A stretch of DNA of 64,000 nucleotides, from positions 3,552,634 through 3,616,633 of the forward strand of contig NZ_KI421517.1 of the NCBI RefSeq assembly GCF_000473365.1, read 5' to 3'. The translations under genes and the position numbers were made by a program. The stretch comes from Adhaeribacter aquaticus DSM 16391 (GTDB lineage Bacteria > Bacteroidota > Bacteroidia > Cytophagales > Hymenobacteraceae). The notes under the pieces are model-generated. The model saw nothing but the letters and a program-made list of their open reading frames with translations, ran no database searches and was not told the origin of the DNA. The first letter of the stretch is position 1; each line of letters starts with the position of its first letter. Positions 49,818 through 59,577 of this stretch are shown here, piece after piece.

Positions 49818-52023
49818 ACAATTTAAAAGAAACAATAAAAGTAGTTCCTTTATCAGGCTCACTTTCTACCTGTATCTCGCCGCCTAGGGCTTCAATCTGA
49901 ATTTTAGTTAAATATAAACCTAACCCCTTTGCATTTTCATGGACGTGGAAAGTTTTATACAAACCAAATAATTTGTGTTCTACCTTTTTAAGATCCATCC
50001 CAAGGCCATTATCACTTACCGATAAGAAAATTGATCGGTTATCTTCCCAGGATTTAATTTTAACCAGAGGCTGCCGGTGAGGAGACCGGTATTTTAAAGC
50101 GTTGGAAATAAGGTTGTGCAGTATGCTTTCCAGATATATTTTAGGTAACGTAATGTAAGGAACTTGTAAGTCAAATTCTAATTGCGCCTCGGTTTGTATA
50201 ATAGCCGCACCTAAATTTTCTTTTTCTTTTTCTATTACCTGCAATAAATCTATTTCTTCAGCAGGAACTTGTTCATCAATGCGGGTTTTCAGAATGATGT
50301 TCAAATCTTCCACGGTATGAAACATATTTTTATTTATAGCTTTAATATGTTTCATAACAAAAGAAGCTGTATCTAGATCCGGTTCTTCCTCATAATACTC
50401 CATCAGGCCATCAACAGAAATTAAAGGCGACCGTAAATTATGAGACATTATATGAGCAAAGTCTTCTAATTGCCTGTTTTTATTTTGCAATAATTCATTT
50501 AAATGTTGGAGCGCAATGGTTTGGTTCCGGAGACGTAAGGCCACAATATCCTTAAGTAATATCTGGGTAATTTCCTGTTCATTCTGAGACCAAGGCATTG
50601 ATTTTTCCTGGATTATCTCTTTCCAGTTTTCAAAGGACTTTCGCGGATGGATCCGCGCATCCTTTCCTAATTCAGGTTTTTCGGGATTGCCAGCCCAAAT
50701 GCGGGTTTCTTTTATTTCGGGTTTAAAAAAGAGCAGATACTCCAGGTTGTATCTGGAGATTTCAATGGCTAACAAACCGGATGCTACTTCTTTATAATGG
50801 GTGGCTTCCGGTATTTTTTTTGATAATTCCCGGGTACAAAACTGGGCGTCTTTATTATGCTGCGAAAGCCATTCCAAAATAGCCATTATTTCTTTTTCCG
50901 GGGGAGTTTGTCCAATCGTATGAAGTTTGTTATCAAGAAAAATCGCAACCCCAGTGCCTTCTGTAATATCTAATAAAGTATACTTTCCGGTTAAAAGACC
51001 TTTGCACAGGCTATTGGCTTTACTTATCTGAGCAACTAGTTCGTCTTTCACATACCTGTAATTTGTTAACTCCTGTATATTGCGCTTTTCCTGAATGGAA
51101 GCAATAACATTGGCAAAAGTTTTGGTTATTAGATCGCCAAGTTGCCTTTTCCAGACATTAACAAAAACGGGTTTTGCATTATGGCACGTAATAATGCCCC
51201 AAAGAATACCCTTAACCATAATGGAAAAAGAAATACTGGCACCTACACCCATATTTTTCAGATACTCTAAATGTATTTCTGAGGGGTTCCGCAACTCAGA
51301 CTCATGTATATTAATTGGATTGCCGGTACTAGGGTTAAAATATGGAATCAGGTTTACAGCCGCAGCGTCTACATCTGGTATTTGGCGTATGTGTTTGGTC
51401 TCTAGTATAGCCCGGGCCTGAACAGGAATATCGCTGGCCGGAAAATGATGGCCAAAATAGGAAGTTTGCTTTTCAGTCAGGGCTTCAGCAATTACTTCTG
51501 AATTCCACTCCGGATCAAACTGAATAATTTCTACCCGGTCATAATTCAGGATTTGGAGAATAGTTTGCGCTACCAGATTCGCTACTTCATCTAACCGGGA
51601 TAATTTATTAAGCTCTAGTTTTAATTGAGATAATAAGTTGTTATCTTCTAATTTATCATTATCAGAAAGTGTAATAAATGGCTCGCCCTCCAATATCAGT
51701 TTTTCTTCGGAGGCATGTATAAAACAAAAAAACCGGCGGTTATTCAGGGAAATTAAATGTGGGTTTCCAGGTTCTTCCTGCCATAATAATTCCGTAATAA
51801 AAGCAGCCTCGTCGGAAGAAAATAATTGCGTTACGGGCTGATTAAGGAGTTGCTCAGGGGTTAAATCCAAAAAGGTATAAGTGTTCTGACTAACCTGTTC
51901 CAGCAAAGTGGTGGCTTTATCAATTATTAATAAAAATCCATGTGGTTGAATTCGGCCAATAATATGAATAGGTTCTTTATCACAATTAGAAAGATCGACT
52001 TGTAGATTTTGGTAGTTCTGCAT
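49816..52023 (-). CDS. Bacteriophytochrome histidine kinase (PAS-GAF-PHY-HisKA-HATPase)
   Basis: This is a red/far-red photoreceptor kinase of 735 residues from the ATG at 52023. The frame also opens at a TTG five codons earlier. The biliverdin-linking residue Cys14 is in NCDKEPIHIIGRIQPHG, so the chromophore can attach. The GAF part has FPASDIPVQAR and the chromophore His251 in EIHLEYLKNMGV. The PHY tongue shows HPRKSFENW, the PRxSF motif. The kinase has His528 in SHNLRSPL, and N and G boxes. There is no response regulator fused at the C-terminus. No heme oxygenase gene, which would supply biliverdin, is in this window. Confidence 0.94.
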   Translation of the reverse strand: MQNYQNLQVDLSNCDKEPIHIIGRIQPHGFLLIIDKATTLLEQVSQNTYTFLDLTPEQLLNQPVTQLFSSDEAAFITELLWQEEPGNPHLISLNNRRFFCFIHASEEKLILEGEPFITLSDNDKLEDNNLLSQLKLELNKLSRLDEVANLVAQTILQILNYDRVEIIQFDPEWNSEVIAEALTEKQTSYFGHHFPASDIPVQARAILETKHIRQIPDVDAAAVNLIPYFNPSTGNPINIHESELRNPSEIHLEYLKNMGVGASISFSIMVKGILWGIITCHNAKPVFVNVWKRQLGDLITKTFANVIASIQEKRNIQELTNYRYVKDELVAQISKANSLCKGLLTGKYTLLDITEGTGVAIFLDNKLHTIGQTPPEKEIMAILEWLSQHNKDAQFCTRELSKKIPEATHYKEVASGLLAIEISRYNLEYLLFFKPEIKETRIWAGNPEKPELGKDARIHPRKSFENWKEIIQEKSMPWSQNEQEITQILLKDIVALRLRNQTIALQHLNELLQNKNRQLEDFAHIMSHNLRSPLISVDGLMEYYEEEPDLDTASFVMKHIKAINKNMFHTVEDLNIILKTRIDEQVPAEEIDLLQVIEKEKENLGAAIIQTEAQLEFDLQVPYITLPKIYLESILHNLISNALKYRSPHRQPLVKIKSWEDNRSIFLSVSDNGLGMDLKKVEHKLFGLYKTFHVHENAKGLGLYLTKIQIEALGGEIQVESEPDKGTTFIVSFKL

Positions 52024-52256
52024 GTAAAGGGAAAGCAATGGAATTAATGATGGATACTACGGAATATGTTGGTAGCTATTTTTATTTAGTAATTTACTAA
52101 ACTAGTTTAAAGTTATTTGTTTCATTAACTGTTAAAACTTAAAATGGTTTTCGTTAGAGTCAAGGGCTAAATTTCGATTTTCAATCTAATGTCTATAATA
52201 AATAAAGCTTATTGTTTAAACAAATCTAAAACCCTTGTTAAGAAGTTGTAGTTAGC

Positions 52257-52264
52257 CATATTTG
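52257..52264 (+). promoter_or_regulatory. Near-consensus -7 box for the DUF3810 gene
   Basis: CATATTTG differs from TAnnTTTG at one base. It overlaps an in-frame TTG at 52262, so translation more likely begins at the GTG at 52283. Confidence 0.35.
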
Positions 52265-52282
52265 CAAAAGAATACAGTACCC

Positions 52283-53383
52283 GTGAATAAAAAAATCTGG
52301 AGAATTTTTGTGCTGCTTAGTTTACCCTTGCAGTTACTAATAATTCAAATTATTGCTGATAAATCAGTTTCGGTAGAAACCTATTATACATTTGGTTTTT
52401 ATAAATCCCTTAGCCACTTTTTGCGCTTTATTTTTGGTAGTACCTCTTTTCCGGTGGGCCAGCTATTGTTCTATAGTCTGGTAGGTTTTTTGGTCTATTG
52501 GTTATTTACGCAGGTTCAGAAAATTTTTCATAAGCAGGTTTCTCTTTCACAGTTTCTTCGAATTGTTAGTTATCGGTCTGTGGCCTTTTTATCAGGGTTT
52601 TATTTTTTGTTTACCCTAATGTGGGGGCTTAATTACCATAGGCGCCCAATACAAGAAATCACCCGGATAAATTCAGACCAAATGAATGGGACCGAACTGG
52701 TGAACCTATGCCGCAAACTAATTCTGCTTACAAACGAAAGCCGCAAACGTGTTTCTGCAGACGAAACCAAACCTTTGAAGATTTTACTAAGCCAAGAGCA
52801 AATTTTAAAGCAGGCCTTGGCTGGTTACCAGCATATAAGCAAAATTTACCCGGAACTTACTTATTCCCGGCCAGCAGTAAAATCCGTTCTGGTACCTGAA
52901 TTAATGTCTTTTTTTGGCATTGGTGGCATATATTTTCCGTTCACCGGGGAGGCTAATGTAAATATGGACCCGCCGGCATTTTTGCTGCCCGAAACGGTTT
53001 GCCACGAAATGGCGCACCAGATTGGAGTAGCTTCTGAAGATGAGGCAAATTTTGTGGCTTACCTGGTTTGCCGGTATAACCCGGAGCCGGCCTTCCAATA
53101 TTCGGCCAATTATTCGGCCATGAAATATGCCATGAATCGCCTGCACTTCGAAAATCCGGATTTATTTGAACAATTTAAAAAAACGCTAAGCCCAGGTGTG
53201 CAGCAGGATTTAGAAGCAAATAAAAAGTATTGGGAAAGTTTTAAAAATCCTATTGAGGTGGTTTCGGATACCATTCATGATTTGTTTCTGAAAGCTAATG
53301 ACCAGGAAGAAGGTATCAGAAGTTATAGTAGGGTAGTGGAGTTGCTGTTGGGCGAGTACCGGAAAAACGGACTGGACTTTTAA
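52283..53383 (+). CDS. DUF3810 family membrane protein with HExxH zinc-protease motif
   Basis: This 366-residue protein starts at the GTG at 52283; a TTG at 52262 would add seven residues. Three N-terminal transmembrane helices are seen (about residues 5-120, including VGQLLFYSLVGFLVYWLF). A soluble domain follows with HEMAH in PETVCHEMAHQIGVASEDEANFVAYLV, a gluzincin-like zinc site with a downstream Glu. It matches the DUF3810 family of Bacteroidota. Peptidase activity is likely by motif but untested. Confidence 0.9.
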   Translation: MNKKIWRIFVLLSLPLQLLIIQIIADKSVSVETYYTFGFYKSLSHFLRFIFGSTSFPVGQLLFYSLVGFLVYWLFTQVQKIFHKQVSLSQFLRIVSYRSVAFLSGFYFLFTLMWGLNYHRRPIQEITRINSDQMNGTELVNLCRKLILLTNESRKRVSADETKPLKILLSQEQILKQALAGYQHISKIYPELTYSRPAVKSVLVPELMSFFGIGGIYFPFTGEANVNMDPPAFLLPETVCHEMAHQIGVASEDEANFVAYLVCRYNPEPAFQYSANYSAMKYAMNRLHFENPDLFEQFKKTLSPGVQQDLEANKKYWESFKNPIEVVSDTIHDLFLKANDQEEGIRSYSRVVELLLGEYRKNGLDF

Positions 53384-53659
53384 TGTATAAGTGTAAGTTT
53401 TGGGCTTATATCTTGTTCAACCCTAAGAGTAGCGAATTAGCTTTTTCTGATTTAGTTTAAAAACTTATTATAATTATTAGGAATCAATAACTGGAAATTC
53501 AAACAATTACTACCTTATTCAGAAGGGTAATGGGCTAAAATCTCTCTCTTCTGTCGTGCCACAATTAAAGTAGGTAGTATACAAGAGTTAAGACTTATAG
53601 TAGTACAAGTGCATAGAAAACTTAATTGTTTTGAAGAATATTTAGCCTTAATAAACAAT

Positions 53660-54361
53660 TTAAGACCAAGTATTTTTAATTAAATCTGGTAACTCTGCCA
53701 AGGAAGTTATGGTGTCGTAAAAATAAGCAGCTGCCTGTTCTTCGGGTACTATTTCATGAGTCCAGGTTTCGTGAAAAGGTACATGAATAGCCTTGCCGCC
53801 TAAAGCGCAGACTGGTAAAATATCTGATTTTACAGAATTGCCAATCATGATAAAGTTTTCGGCCGATATATTATGTTTGTGGAGAATATGCCTGTAAGTT
53901 CGTTCGTCCTTTTCACTTACTATTTCTATCAAGTCAAAATAATCGGCAAGGCCAGAACGGGCAATTTTTGTTTCCTGATCAAATAAGTCGCCTTTGGTAA
54001 TCACCATTAGTCTATAATTTTCTTTTAAAGCCTTCAAGGTATTTTCTACTTCAGCCATCAGTTCTACCGGGTGGACTAACATGTCTTTGGCAAAAGCCAT
54101 TATCTGGTGAATATCCCGGCCGGAAATTTGTTCTTTGGTAATTTCCAAAGCAGTTTCAATCATGGATAAGGTAAAGCCCTTGATGCCATAACCAAAAATG
54201 CAGAGGTTTCTTTTTTCAGTTTGGTAAAGCTTATCGTCTAAAAACTCATCAGAAACATATTTAGCTATCATAGCTTTAAATTTAGCCCGGGTAGAGGTAA
54301 ATATAGTTTCGTTGATCCACAGCGTATCATCTGCATCAAAAGCAATAGTTTTTGTTTTCAT
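53660..54361 (-). CDS. HAD family hydrolase
   Basis: This 233-residue haloacid dehalogenase-fold hydrolase has motif I FDADDTLW with the nucleophile Asp, motif II MVITKGD, the conserved Lys region near KIARSGL, and motif IV MIGNSVKSDILPV. The cap region lies between motifs I and II. It is most like phosphatases of the YjjG/PhnX type. It is a single gene with no recognisable promoter or partner. Substrate unknown. Confidence 0.9.
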   Translation of the reverse strand: MKTKTIAFDADDTLWINETIFTSTRAKFKAMIAKYVSDEFLDDKLYQTEKRNLCIFGYGIKGFTLSMIETALEITKEQISGRDIHQIMAFAKDMLVHPVELMAEVENTLKALKENYRLMVITKGDLFDQETKIARSGLADYFDLIEIVSEKDERTYRHILHKHNISAENFIMIGNSVKSDILPVCALGGKAIHVPFHETWTHEIVPEEQAAAYFYDTITSLAELPDLIKNTWS

Positions 54362-54654
54362 AAATAAGCTTTCGCTAACCTGAAGTAAAAGTATGTAATA
54401 GTTAGAAGGAAGTTAAATATTCTCTTTAAATGCTGGTCGGTAAAAACGGCTTTAATTAAGTATATAGCAATAAAATAGCTTTATGTGTTATTGATCTTTT
54501 GTTTATTATGGTTTTGGTAATGTAGTAAATGGGAATATTTTATACTTTACTATGTTGGGTTGCTTTTACTTGTTCCCAAAAAAATTACCTAATATTGGTC
54601 AAATATGGTATTTAAGGTTTAATTAAAATTCTGATTTTTTCGTTATGAATAGGT

Positions 54655-55419
54655 ATGGAATTTTTTGTGGCGAAGAACTCTGTTGTGCGGGAAATCTGGG
54701 GAAAAAGCGACACCATTCTTTTTATTTTTGCCGGTGCTTCTGCTGAATTTGCTTTAAACAAAGCAGTAGACTGGCTTTATTTTACAGGACGATTACCAGC
54801 CGACCCGTTAGGCCGATTATTTTCTACGGTTGCTTATGCCAGGCAAATTGTTTTTTCAGGAAAAGAAGGAGCTTACCAGGCTATAGATAAAATGCGGGCC
54901 ATTCATGCCGGAGTAGAAACAAACCGGGGTGCGACTATTCCGGATTGGGCCTACCGCGATGTGCTGTTTATGCTCATTCATTATTCTATTGCTTCTTATG
55001 AAGTATTGGAACGGAAATTAACCTATCCCGAAAAAGAAGAAGTATTTCAGGTTTTTAACCAGGTTGGCACCCGTATGGGCATCCCAGGATTACCCCAGAC
55101 TTATTCGGAGTGGCTTATAATGCGGCAAGGGCATTTAGAAAAAGATTTGCAACATAGTAACTATACAGCCGATTTATTTAAGCAGTACAGAAAGCACTTG
55201 GGCGCTTTGCGCTTCAAACTATTAACAGAAGCTCAGATATTGGTGGTTCCGGAAAGGGTAAACCAATTATTAGCTTTAGGACAGGTTTCCTTGTTGCGTC
55301 CCATATTGCCGATTTACCAGGTTAGCCAAAAAATAAAATTAGATGGGTTATTAAAGGCACTTTTATTACCATCTGCCTATAAAAATCAAATTTATGATTT
55401 AGACAAAAGGCCGGGCTAA
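54655..55419 (+). CDS. DUF2236 / MpaB-like oxygenase family protein
   Basis: This 254-residue protein matches the DUF2236 family, which includes MpaB and latex-clearing-type heme proteins. The readable blocks are FIFAGASAEFALNKAVDWLYFTGR, RLFSTVAYARQIVFS and the KMRAIHAGV helix, whose His may be a heme ligand as in the family. The core is mostly helical. It ends eight bases from the convergent Mut7-C gene. Enzymatic activity is not known for this branch. Confidence 0.82.
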   Translation: MEFFVAKNSVVREIWGKSDTILFIFAGASAEFALNKAVDWLYFTGRLPADPLGRLFSTVAYARQIVFSGKEGAYQAIDKMRAIHAGVETNRGATIPDWAYRDVLFMLIHYSIASYEVLERKLTYPEKEEVFQVFNQVGTRMGIPGLPQTYSEWLIMRQGHLEKDLQHSNYTADLFKQYRKHLGALRFKLLTEAQILVVPERVNQLLALGQVSLLRPILPIYQVSQKIKLDGLLKALLLPSAYKNQIYDLDKRPG

Positions 55420-55427
55420 AAATAATT

Positions 55428-56171
55428 TTACTTGTTTTCCAGCTTCTGTATAAAAGTGAGCATGTGGTCGTAGTGGGAGCCTTTCCAAAAAACTTGGTGG
55501 CAATTATTACAGGTGTAAAATTCCTGGAAGTGTAATTGCGTTTTAGGCAAAAGTTTCTCCCAAACAACTTCTTTTGGTACCGGGGAAATAGGGGAGTTAC
55601 AAGTCAGGCACCGGGTAAAGGGTTGAAAATAAAGTTTTAAATGATAATAATTAACTACTTCGGCTAACTGTTCTTCTAAGTGTTGCGACCGGAGCCAATA
55701 CCCCCATTTTATAACCTTATGCTTCAATAAACCAATATCTCGGGTAAGTACCACTCTATTTTCACTTTCAGCAATTCTAGCAATTGTCTTATCCTCATAA
55801 AATTTGTCGTAATAAGTATCAAAGCCAAGCATGCGTAACGATTTTGCTAGTTTTCCGGCGTGAACATCCACTATAAACCGGATGGGCAATGGCGGCTCTG
55901 TTAGCAATGAAAAAGGCTCGGGCCATTTCTCTTTAAGATTTTTAGGAAAGACTTCTACGTTTTGTCCAGGTTGAAGCAGGGTGGCGAAATTGGCCGGTGA
56001 TTTATTTACCCGAATAATATCTACTTCCGGATGAGGAATACCTATGGCTTCTATGGCATCTTTTACGGCCGGAAGGTTGCTAAAAGAATATTTTATCCAG
56101 TTATTTTTCTTACCCTTAGGTAAAAAGTCATTTAATAATCCATGGAAGAGAAAGTTCGCGTATGAGTCCAT
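55428..56171 (-). CDS. Mut7-C RNase-domain protein with N-terminal ubiquitin-like domain
   Basis: This 247-residue protein has a ubiquitin-like (Mut7-C ubiquitin) fold in about the first 90 residues (AIGIPHPEVDIIRVN). The Mut7-C PIN-like nuclease domain follows, with FIVDVHAGKLAKSLRMLGFD, the acidic pair in VVLTRDIGLLK, and KHKVIKWGYWLRS. A C-terminal zinc ribbon reads CLTCN and CNNC. The domain is an RNase in eukaryotic Exd3/Mut-7, and bacterial members are thought to act on RNA. Start at 56171, 18 bases after a promoter box. Confidence 0.88.
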   Translation of the reverse strand: MDSYANFLFHGLLNDFLPKGKKNNWIKYSFSNLPAVKDAIEAIGIPHPEVDIIRVNKSPANFATLLQPGQNVEVFPKNLKEKWPEPFSLLTEPPLPIRFIVDVHAGKLAKSLRMLGFDTYYDKFYEDKTIARIAESENRVVLTRDIGLLKHKVIKWGYWLRSQHLEEQLAEVVNYYHLKLYFQPFTRCLTCNSPISPVPKEVVWEKLLPKTQLHFQEFYTCNNCHQVFWKGSHYDHMLTFIQKLENK

Positions 56172-56188
56172 ATTTCTCCTTTAAAACG

Positions 56189-56196
56189 CAAAAATA
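56189..56196 (-). promoter_or_regulatory. -7 promoter box for the Mut7-C gene
   Basis: On the minus strand this reads TATTTTTG, matching TAnnTTTG, 18 bases upstream of the ATG. The leader would be only about 10 bases. Confidence 0.5.
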
Positions 56197-56444
56197 TTTT
56201 AGAGGATTTAAGCAAAAAAAAATCGATAGTGTTTTGAATGCGTATAATCGTGATTAAAACGTTAATTTTGTATTAAAATAATTTCCTGATTATCAGGCTT
56301 AATTTATAGGACCAAAATAAAATTAAAATAATCTTTTTGAATATTTTAATCTTAAAAGTAACTATGTCCTTTTGAAACACATATACATGGAATTACCCAG
56401 AATGGTCGGAGGCTAGAGCGGGTGAATTCTGTAACTGAAATACT

Positions 56445-57968
56445 ATGATTAAAGACGATAACGAAACCGAATTAAACCCGGATGTAGTTTTAATTGGGGC
56501 CGGTATTATGAGTGCAACTTTGGGTGTAATGCTTAAAGAGTTGCAACCAAACCTGACCATAGAAATATTTGAGCGGTTAGATGTTGCTGCGGCAGAAAGT
56601 TCTGATGCTTGGAATAATGCAGGTACTGGCCATTCTGCTTTTTGTGAGTTAAATTATACTCCGGAACAGCCAGATGGAACAGTAGAAACTAATAAAGCCG
56701 TAAAAATTGCTGAATCTTTTGAAGTATCGAAGCAATTTTGGTCTTATCTGATCCAGAATAACTTAATTAAAATTCCTAGTAGCTTTATCAGAAAAATACC
56801 TCATCTGAGTTTTGTGTGGGGAGAGGATAATGTCAGGTTTTTGAAAACCAGGTATATGTCCTTAACCCGCTGCCATTTATTTAAAGGAATGGAGTATACC
56901 GAAGATCCGGACAAATTAAAATCCTGGATGCCTTTAGTAATGGAGGGCAGGAATAAAAGCGAACGTGTAGCCGCCACCCGTATGGAAATTGGTACCGACG
57001 TGAACTTCGGCTCCTTAACCCGATGCATGTTAAGTAACTTGCAAAAGAAAGAAGGCGTTCATTTACACTTTGGCAATGAAGTTACCAAACTTCGCCAGGA
57101 ATCAGACGGCAGTTGGCGATTAAAAGTCAAAAAGTTATCTACTGGAGAAAAAAAAGTAGTAAATGCCAAGTTTGTTTTTATTGGGGCTGGAGGTGGTTCT
57201 TTACCGCTTCTAATGAAATCAGGCATACCAGAAGGTAAAGGTTTTGGCGGATTCCCGGTGAGCGGTCAATGGCTTGTTTGTACAAATAAAGATATTATAG
57301 AACGGCACGAAGCGAAGGTTTATGGTAAGGCATCTGTGGGAGCTCCGCCCATGTCGGTACCTCATTTGGATACCCGTATTATTAATGGAGAGCGGGCATT
57401 ATTGTTTGGACCCTATGCCGGGTTCACCACCAAATTCCTCAAAAGCGGTTCTTTTTTTGATTTACCAAAGTCCATTAGTACCAATAATTTGCGCCCTATG
57501 CTCATTGCCGGTATTAAAAACATACCTCTTACCCGGTATTTAATTAATGAGGTAAGACAAACACCTGAAGATAGGATAAAGTCGCTGAAAGCTTTTGTGC
57601 CTACTGCTAAAATTGAAGATTGGAAATTGGAAGTTGCTGGTCAGCGGGTACAGGTTATCAAAAAAGATCCGGTTAAAGGAGGTGTTTTGGAATTTGGTAC
57701 TGAAGTGGTAAGCTCAGCTGATGGCTCCATTGCTGCTTTACTGGGAGCTTCTCCTGGGGCATCCACGGCTGTTTCTATTATGCTGGATCTTATTAAGCGT
57801 TGCTTTCCTGATAAAGTTAAATCTGATGAATGGCAGAACAAGCTTAAAAAAATGATTCCTTCTTATGGGGAATCTTTAAGTAAAGATCCGGAACTGTTAC
57901 AGAAAGTTAGATCCTGGACCGGCGAAGTTTTAGGTATTCAGGAAGTAAATGCTGAACCAATAAAATAA
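56445..57968 (+). CDS. mqo: Malate:quinone oxidoreductase
   Basis: This 507-residue membrane-associated FAD enzyme oxidises malate to oxaloacetate and reduces the quinone pool. The N-terminal fold [18 protein letters not shown] is followed by the family signature [20 protein letters not shown]. Later come [22 protein letters not shown] and the C-terminal [17 protein letters not shown]. Length fits Mqo. It is a single-gene unit with a good terminator and takes the place of NAD-linked malate dehydrogenase in the TCA cycle. Confidence 0.97.
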   Translation: MIKDDNETELNPDVVLIGAGIMSATLGVMLKELQPNLTIEIFERLDVAAAESSDAWNNAGTGHSAFCELNYTPEQPDGTVETNKAVKIAESFEVSKQFWSYLIQNNLIKIPSSFIRKIPHLSFVWGEDNVRFLKTRYMSLTRCHLFKGMEYTEDPDKLKSWMPLVMEGRNKSERVAATRMEIGTDVNFGSLTRCMLSNLQKKEGVHLHFGNEVTKLRQESDGSWRLKVKKLSTGEKKVVNAKFVFIGAGGGSLPLLMKSGIPEGKGFGGFPVSGQWLVCTNKDIIERHEAKVYGKASVGAPPMSVPHLDTRIINGERALLFGPYAGFTTKFLKSGSFFDLPKSISTNNLRPMLIAGIKNIPLTRYLINEVRQTPEDRIKSLKAFVPTAKIEDWKLEVAGQRVQVIKKDPVKGGVLEFGTEVVSSADGSIAALLGASPGASTAVSIMLDLIKRCFPDKVKSDEWQNKLKKMIPSYGESLSKDPELLQKVRSWTGEVLGIQEVNAEPIK

Positions 57969-57989
57969 ATTATACCTTTTTGAATTTGG

Positions 57990-58017
57990 AAGGGGGCAAT
58001 AGCCCCCTTTTTCTTTT
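57990..58017 (+). terminator. Terminator of mqo
   Basis: AAGGGGGC (57990-57997) pairs with GCCCCCTT (58002-58009) around AATA, followed by a T-rich tail. Confidence 0.9.
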
Positions 58018-58125
58018 TAAAAGATTGGGTATATTTAAATATATAATAATATGTATACTTAAAAAAGTTATAAAATATACATTTTAGGGTTTCGGTTATT
58101 CATAATTAAATGTTAATTTTACAAG

Positions 58126-58137
58126 AAGGTTAACCTT
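58126..58137. promoter_or_regulatory. Perfect 12-bp palindrome upstream of the gene at 58179
   Basis: AAGGTTAACCTT is a perfect dyad centred 47 bases before the ATG. It could be an operator for a dimeric regulator. No protein is known for it. Confidence 0.35.
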
Positions 58138-58178
58138 TTAATATATGGTAGCCACTTTAATTGTAATATAACTATTTT

Positions 58179-58469
58179 ATGAATAAATTTTTACTAAAAG
58201 TAATAAAACCGTTTTTGCCTACTTACGAAGTCGTTTGCACAAATTATCATGTTATCCCTGGTCATTTGGTAAATAAGAACCAATCCAGTCATACATTCGG
58301 AAAAGGAGCTTTTCAGGAAGCTGATGCATTTTATGGTAAAGTAATTAATTCTGATTATACCAAATTTATGGCTCCGGTTGAGGTGCATTTGAGAAGAAGA
58401 GGTAAAATAATTAAGAACACACAATACGGGCCGGTAGAAGAAGTGAAAAAATTTAAAATGGCAGCTTAG
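58179..58469 (+). CDS. Hypothetical small basic protein
   Basis: I do not recognise this 96-residue protein. It is basic (many Lys/Arg, few acidic residues) with no convincing signal peptide or transmembrane helix. Features are YEVVCTNYHVIPG near 16-28, an FGKGAFQEADAFYG middle and a RRRGKIIK stretch. It stands alone with its own terminator and a palindromic site upstream, so it is probably expressed. Function unknown. Confidence 0.68.
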   Translation: MNKFLLKVIKPFLPTYEVVCTNYHVIPGHLVNKNQSSHTFGKGAFQEADAFYGKVINSDYTKFMAPVEVHLRRRGKIIKNTQYGPVEEVKKFKMAA

Positions 58470-58487
58470 TATTTAACAGACATTAAT

Positions 58488-58520
58488 AAAAAAAGGCTTC
58501 TTAGATTAGGAGCCTTTTTT
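58488..58520 (+). terminator. Terminator of the gene at 58179
   Basis: The arm at 58488-58500 (AAAAAAAGGCTTC) pairs with GGAGCCTTTTTT (58509-58520) with one G-T pair, followed by T. Confidence 0.85.
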
Positions 58521-58691
58521 TATATTATTGAATAAGGAAAAGGGAATGTATTTTGTGATGTTTTAAGGTGTAAAAGGTGAATATGATTGTTTATGCAAAG
58601 CACTAATATTGTATTATTAAATTATGAACGTTATTAATTATAAGTTAAAGTGCAATTTTTTATTAAAAGATAAGTGTGTTTTTATTTAGAA

Positions 58692-59195
58692 TCATAGCCT
58701 GAGGGTAATTTCTTCCATAGCCATGTCTGCTAAATTTTGAAGCTCTTTTTGCTCTGCTTCCGAAAACGTTCTTGGTTTGGAATCAATAATACAAACTGCA
58801 CCAATTCTATAGCCATCTGTTGTTTTGATAGGGGCACCAGCATAAAAGCGTAAACCAAAGTCGCCAGCTACGAACGGATTGGCCAATAAACATGGCTCTT
58901 TTAAAGCATCCTCATAAACGGTTACGGTTTCCTGAAGAATAACCATAGAGCATAAGCTTTCGCTACGAGGTACTTCCTGTATATTATTCAGGCCTATCGC
59001 AGCTTTGTACCATACGCGGTATTTATCTACTAGCGATATTAAGGCAATAGGTGTTTTAAATTGTTTGGCAGCGAGCGCCGCAATGTAATTGAAAGGTGCT
59101 TCGGGCTGGCTATCCAGAATTTTAAAAGATTTTAATTTTTCAACCCTCAACCAATCGTTAGTTGATATAAAAGGGACTTCCAGCATGTTCTCCAT
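58692..59195 (-). CDS. GAF domain protein
   Basis: This 167-residue soluble protein is a single GAF domain: LISLVDKYRVWYKAAIGL, PRSESLCSMVI, YEDALKEPCLLANPFV, GLRFYAGAPIKTTDGYRIGAVCIID. The C-terminal helix (FSEAEQKELQNLADMAMEEI) resembles the linker that joins such domains to kinases, but here the protein ends. It is a likely ligand- or redox-sensing adaptor, common in this phylum. There is no partner nearby. Confidence 0.88.
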   Translation of the reverse strand: MENMLEVPFISTNDWLRVEKLKSFKILDSQPEAPFNYIAALAAKQFKTPIALISLVDKYRVWYKAAIGLNNIQEVPRSESLCSMVILQETVTVYEDALKEPCLLANPFVAGDFGLRFYAGAPIKTTDGYRIGAVCIIDSKPRTFSEAEQKELQNLADMAMEEITLRL

Positions 59196-59577
59196 AATCC
59201 TAAATAAGAAAAAAGTTTAGCTATAAATTATAAAACTAAAGTTGTAATAAATATTTTCCTAAACAATTAATTACTAGTTTCTAATTAATCGTATTCTATT
59301 TGTTTATTGAATTTAATGTATAAAAGATGTGAAGGCAAACAACTTTTGATTTAAAAAATAACCCTAGCAGTAAAAGGAGTGCTTTGCCTAATGTAATAGG
59401 AGAGGTTGGTTTATAAGACAAATATTATAATCCTTTTTGGGTGTATTGGTCTATAAGCCGGACAGGATGTATAATCAATTAAAATTTTCATACCAATTGC
59501 TATAAAACAAAAAAGCCCTGCTCCATATATTGGGCAAGGCTTTTTTCTGTTACTTCGGAGTAAAAAGTTAAAAGTAT
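59196..59577. other. Intergenic region between the DUF4056 and GAF genes
   Basis: This 382-bp stretch is AT-rich and has no coding frame. Its right end holds the terminator of the DUF4056 gene (59509-59546). No exact promoter box is seen for the GAF gene. Confidence 0.45.
59509..59546 (-). terminator. Terminator of the DUF4056 gene
   Basis: AAAAAAGCC (59509-59517) pairs with GGCTTTTTT (59538-59546). Inner pairs (TGCTC with GGGCA) continue across one mismatch. On the minus strand a T run follows. Confidence 0.8.
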
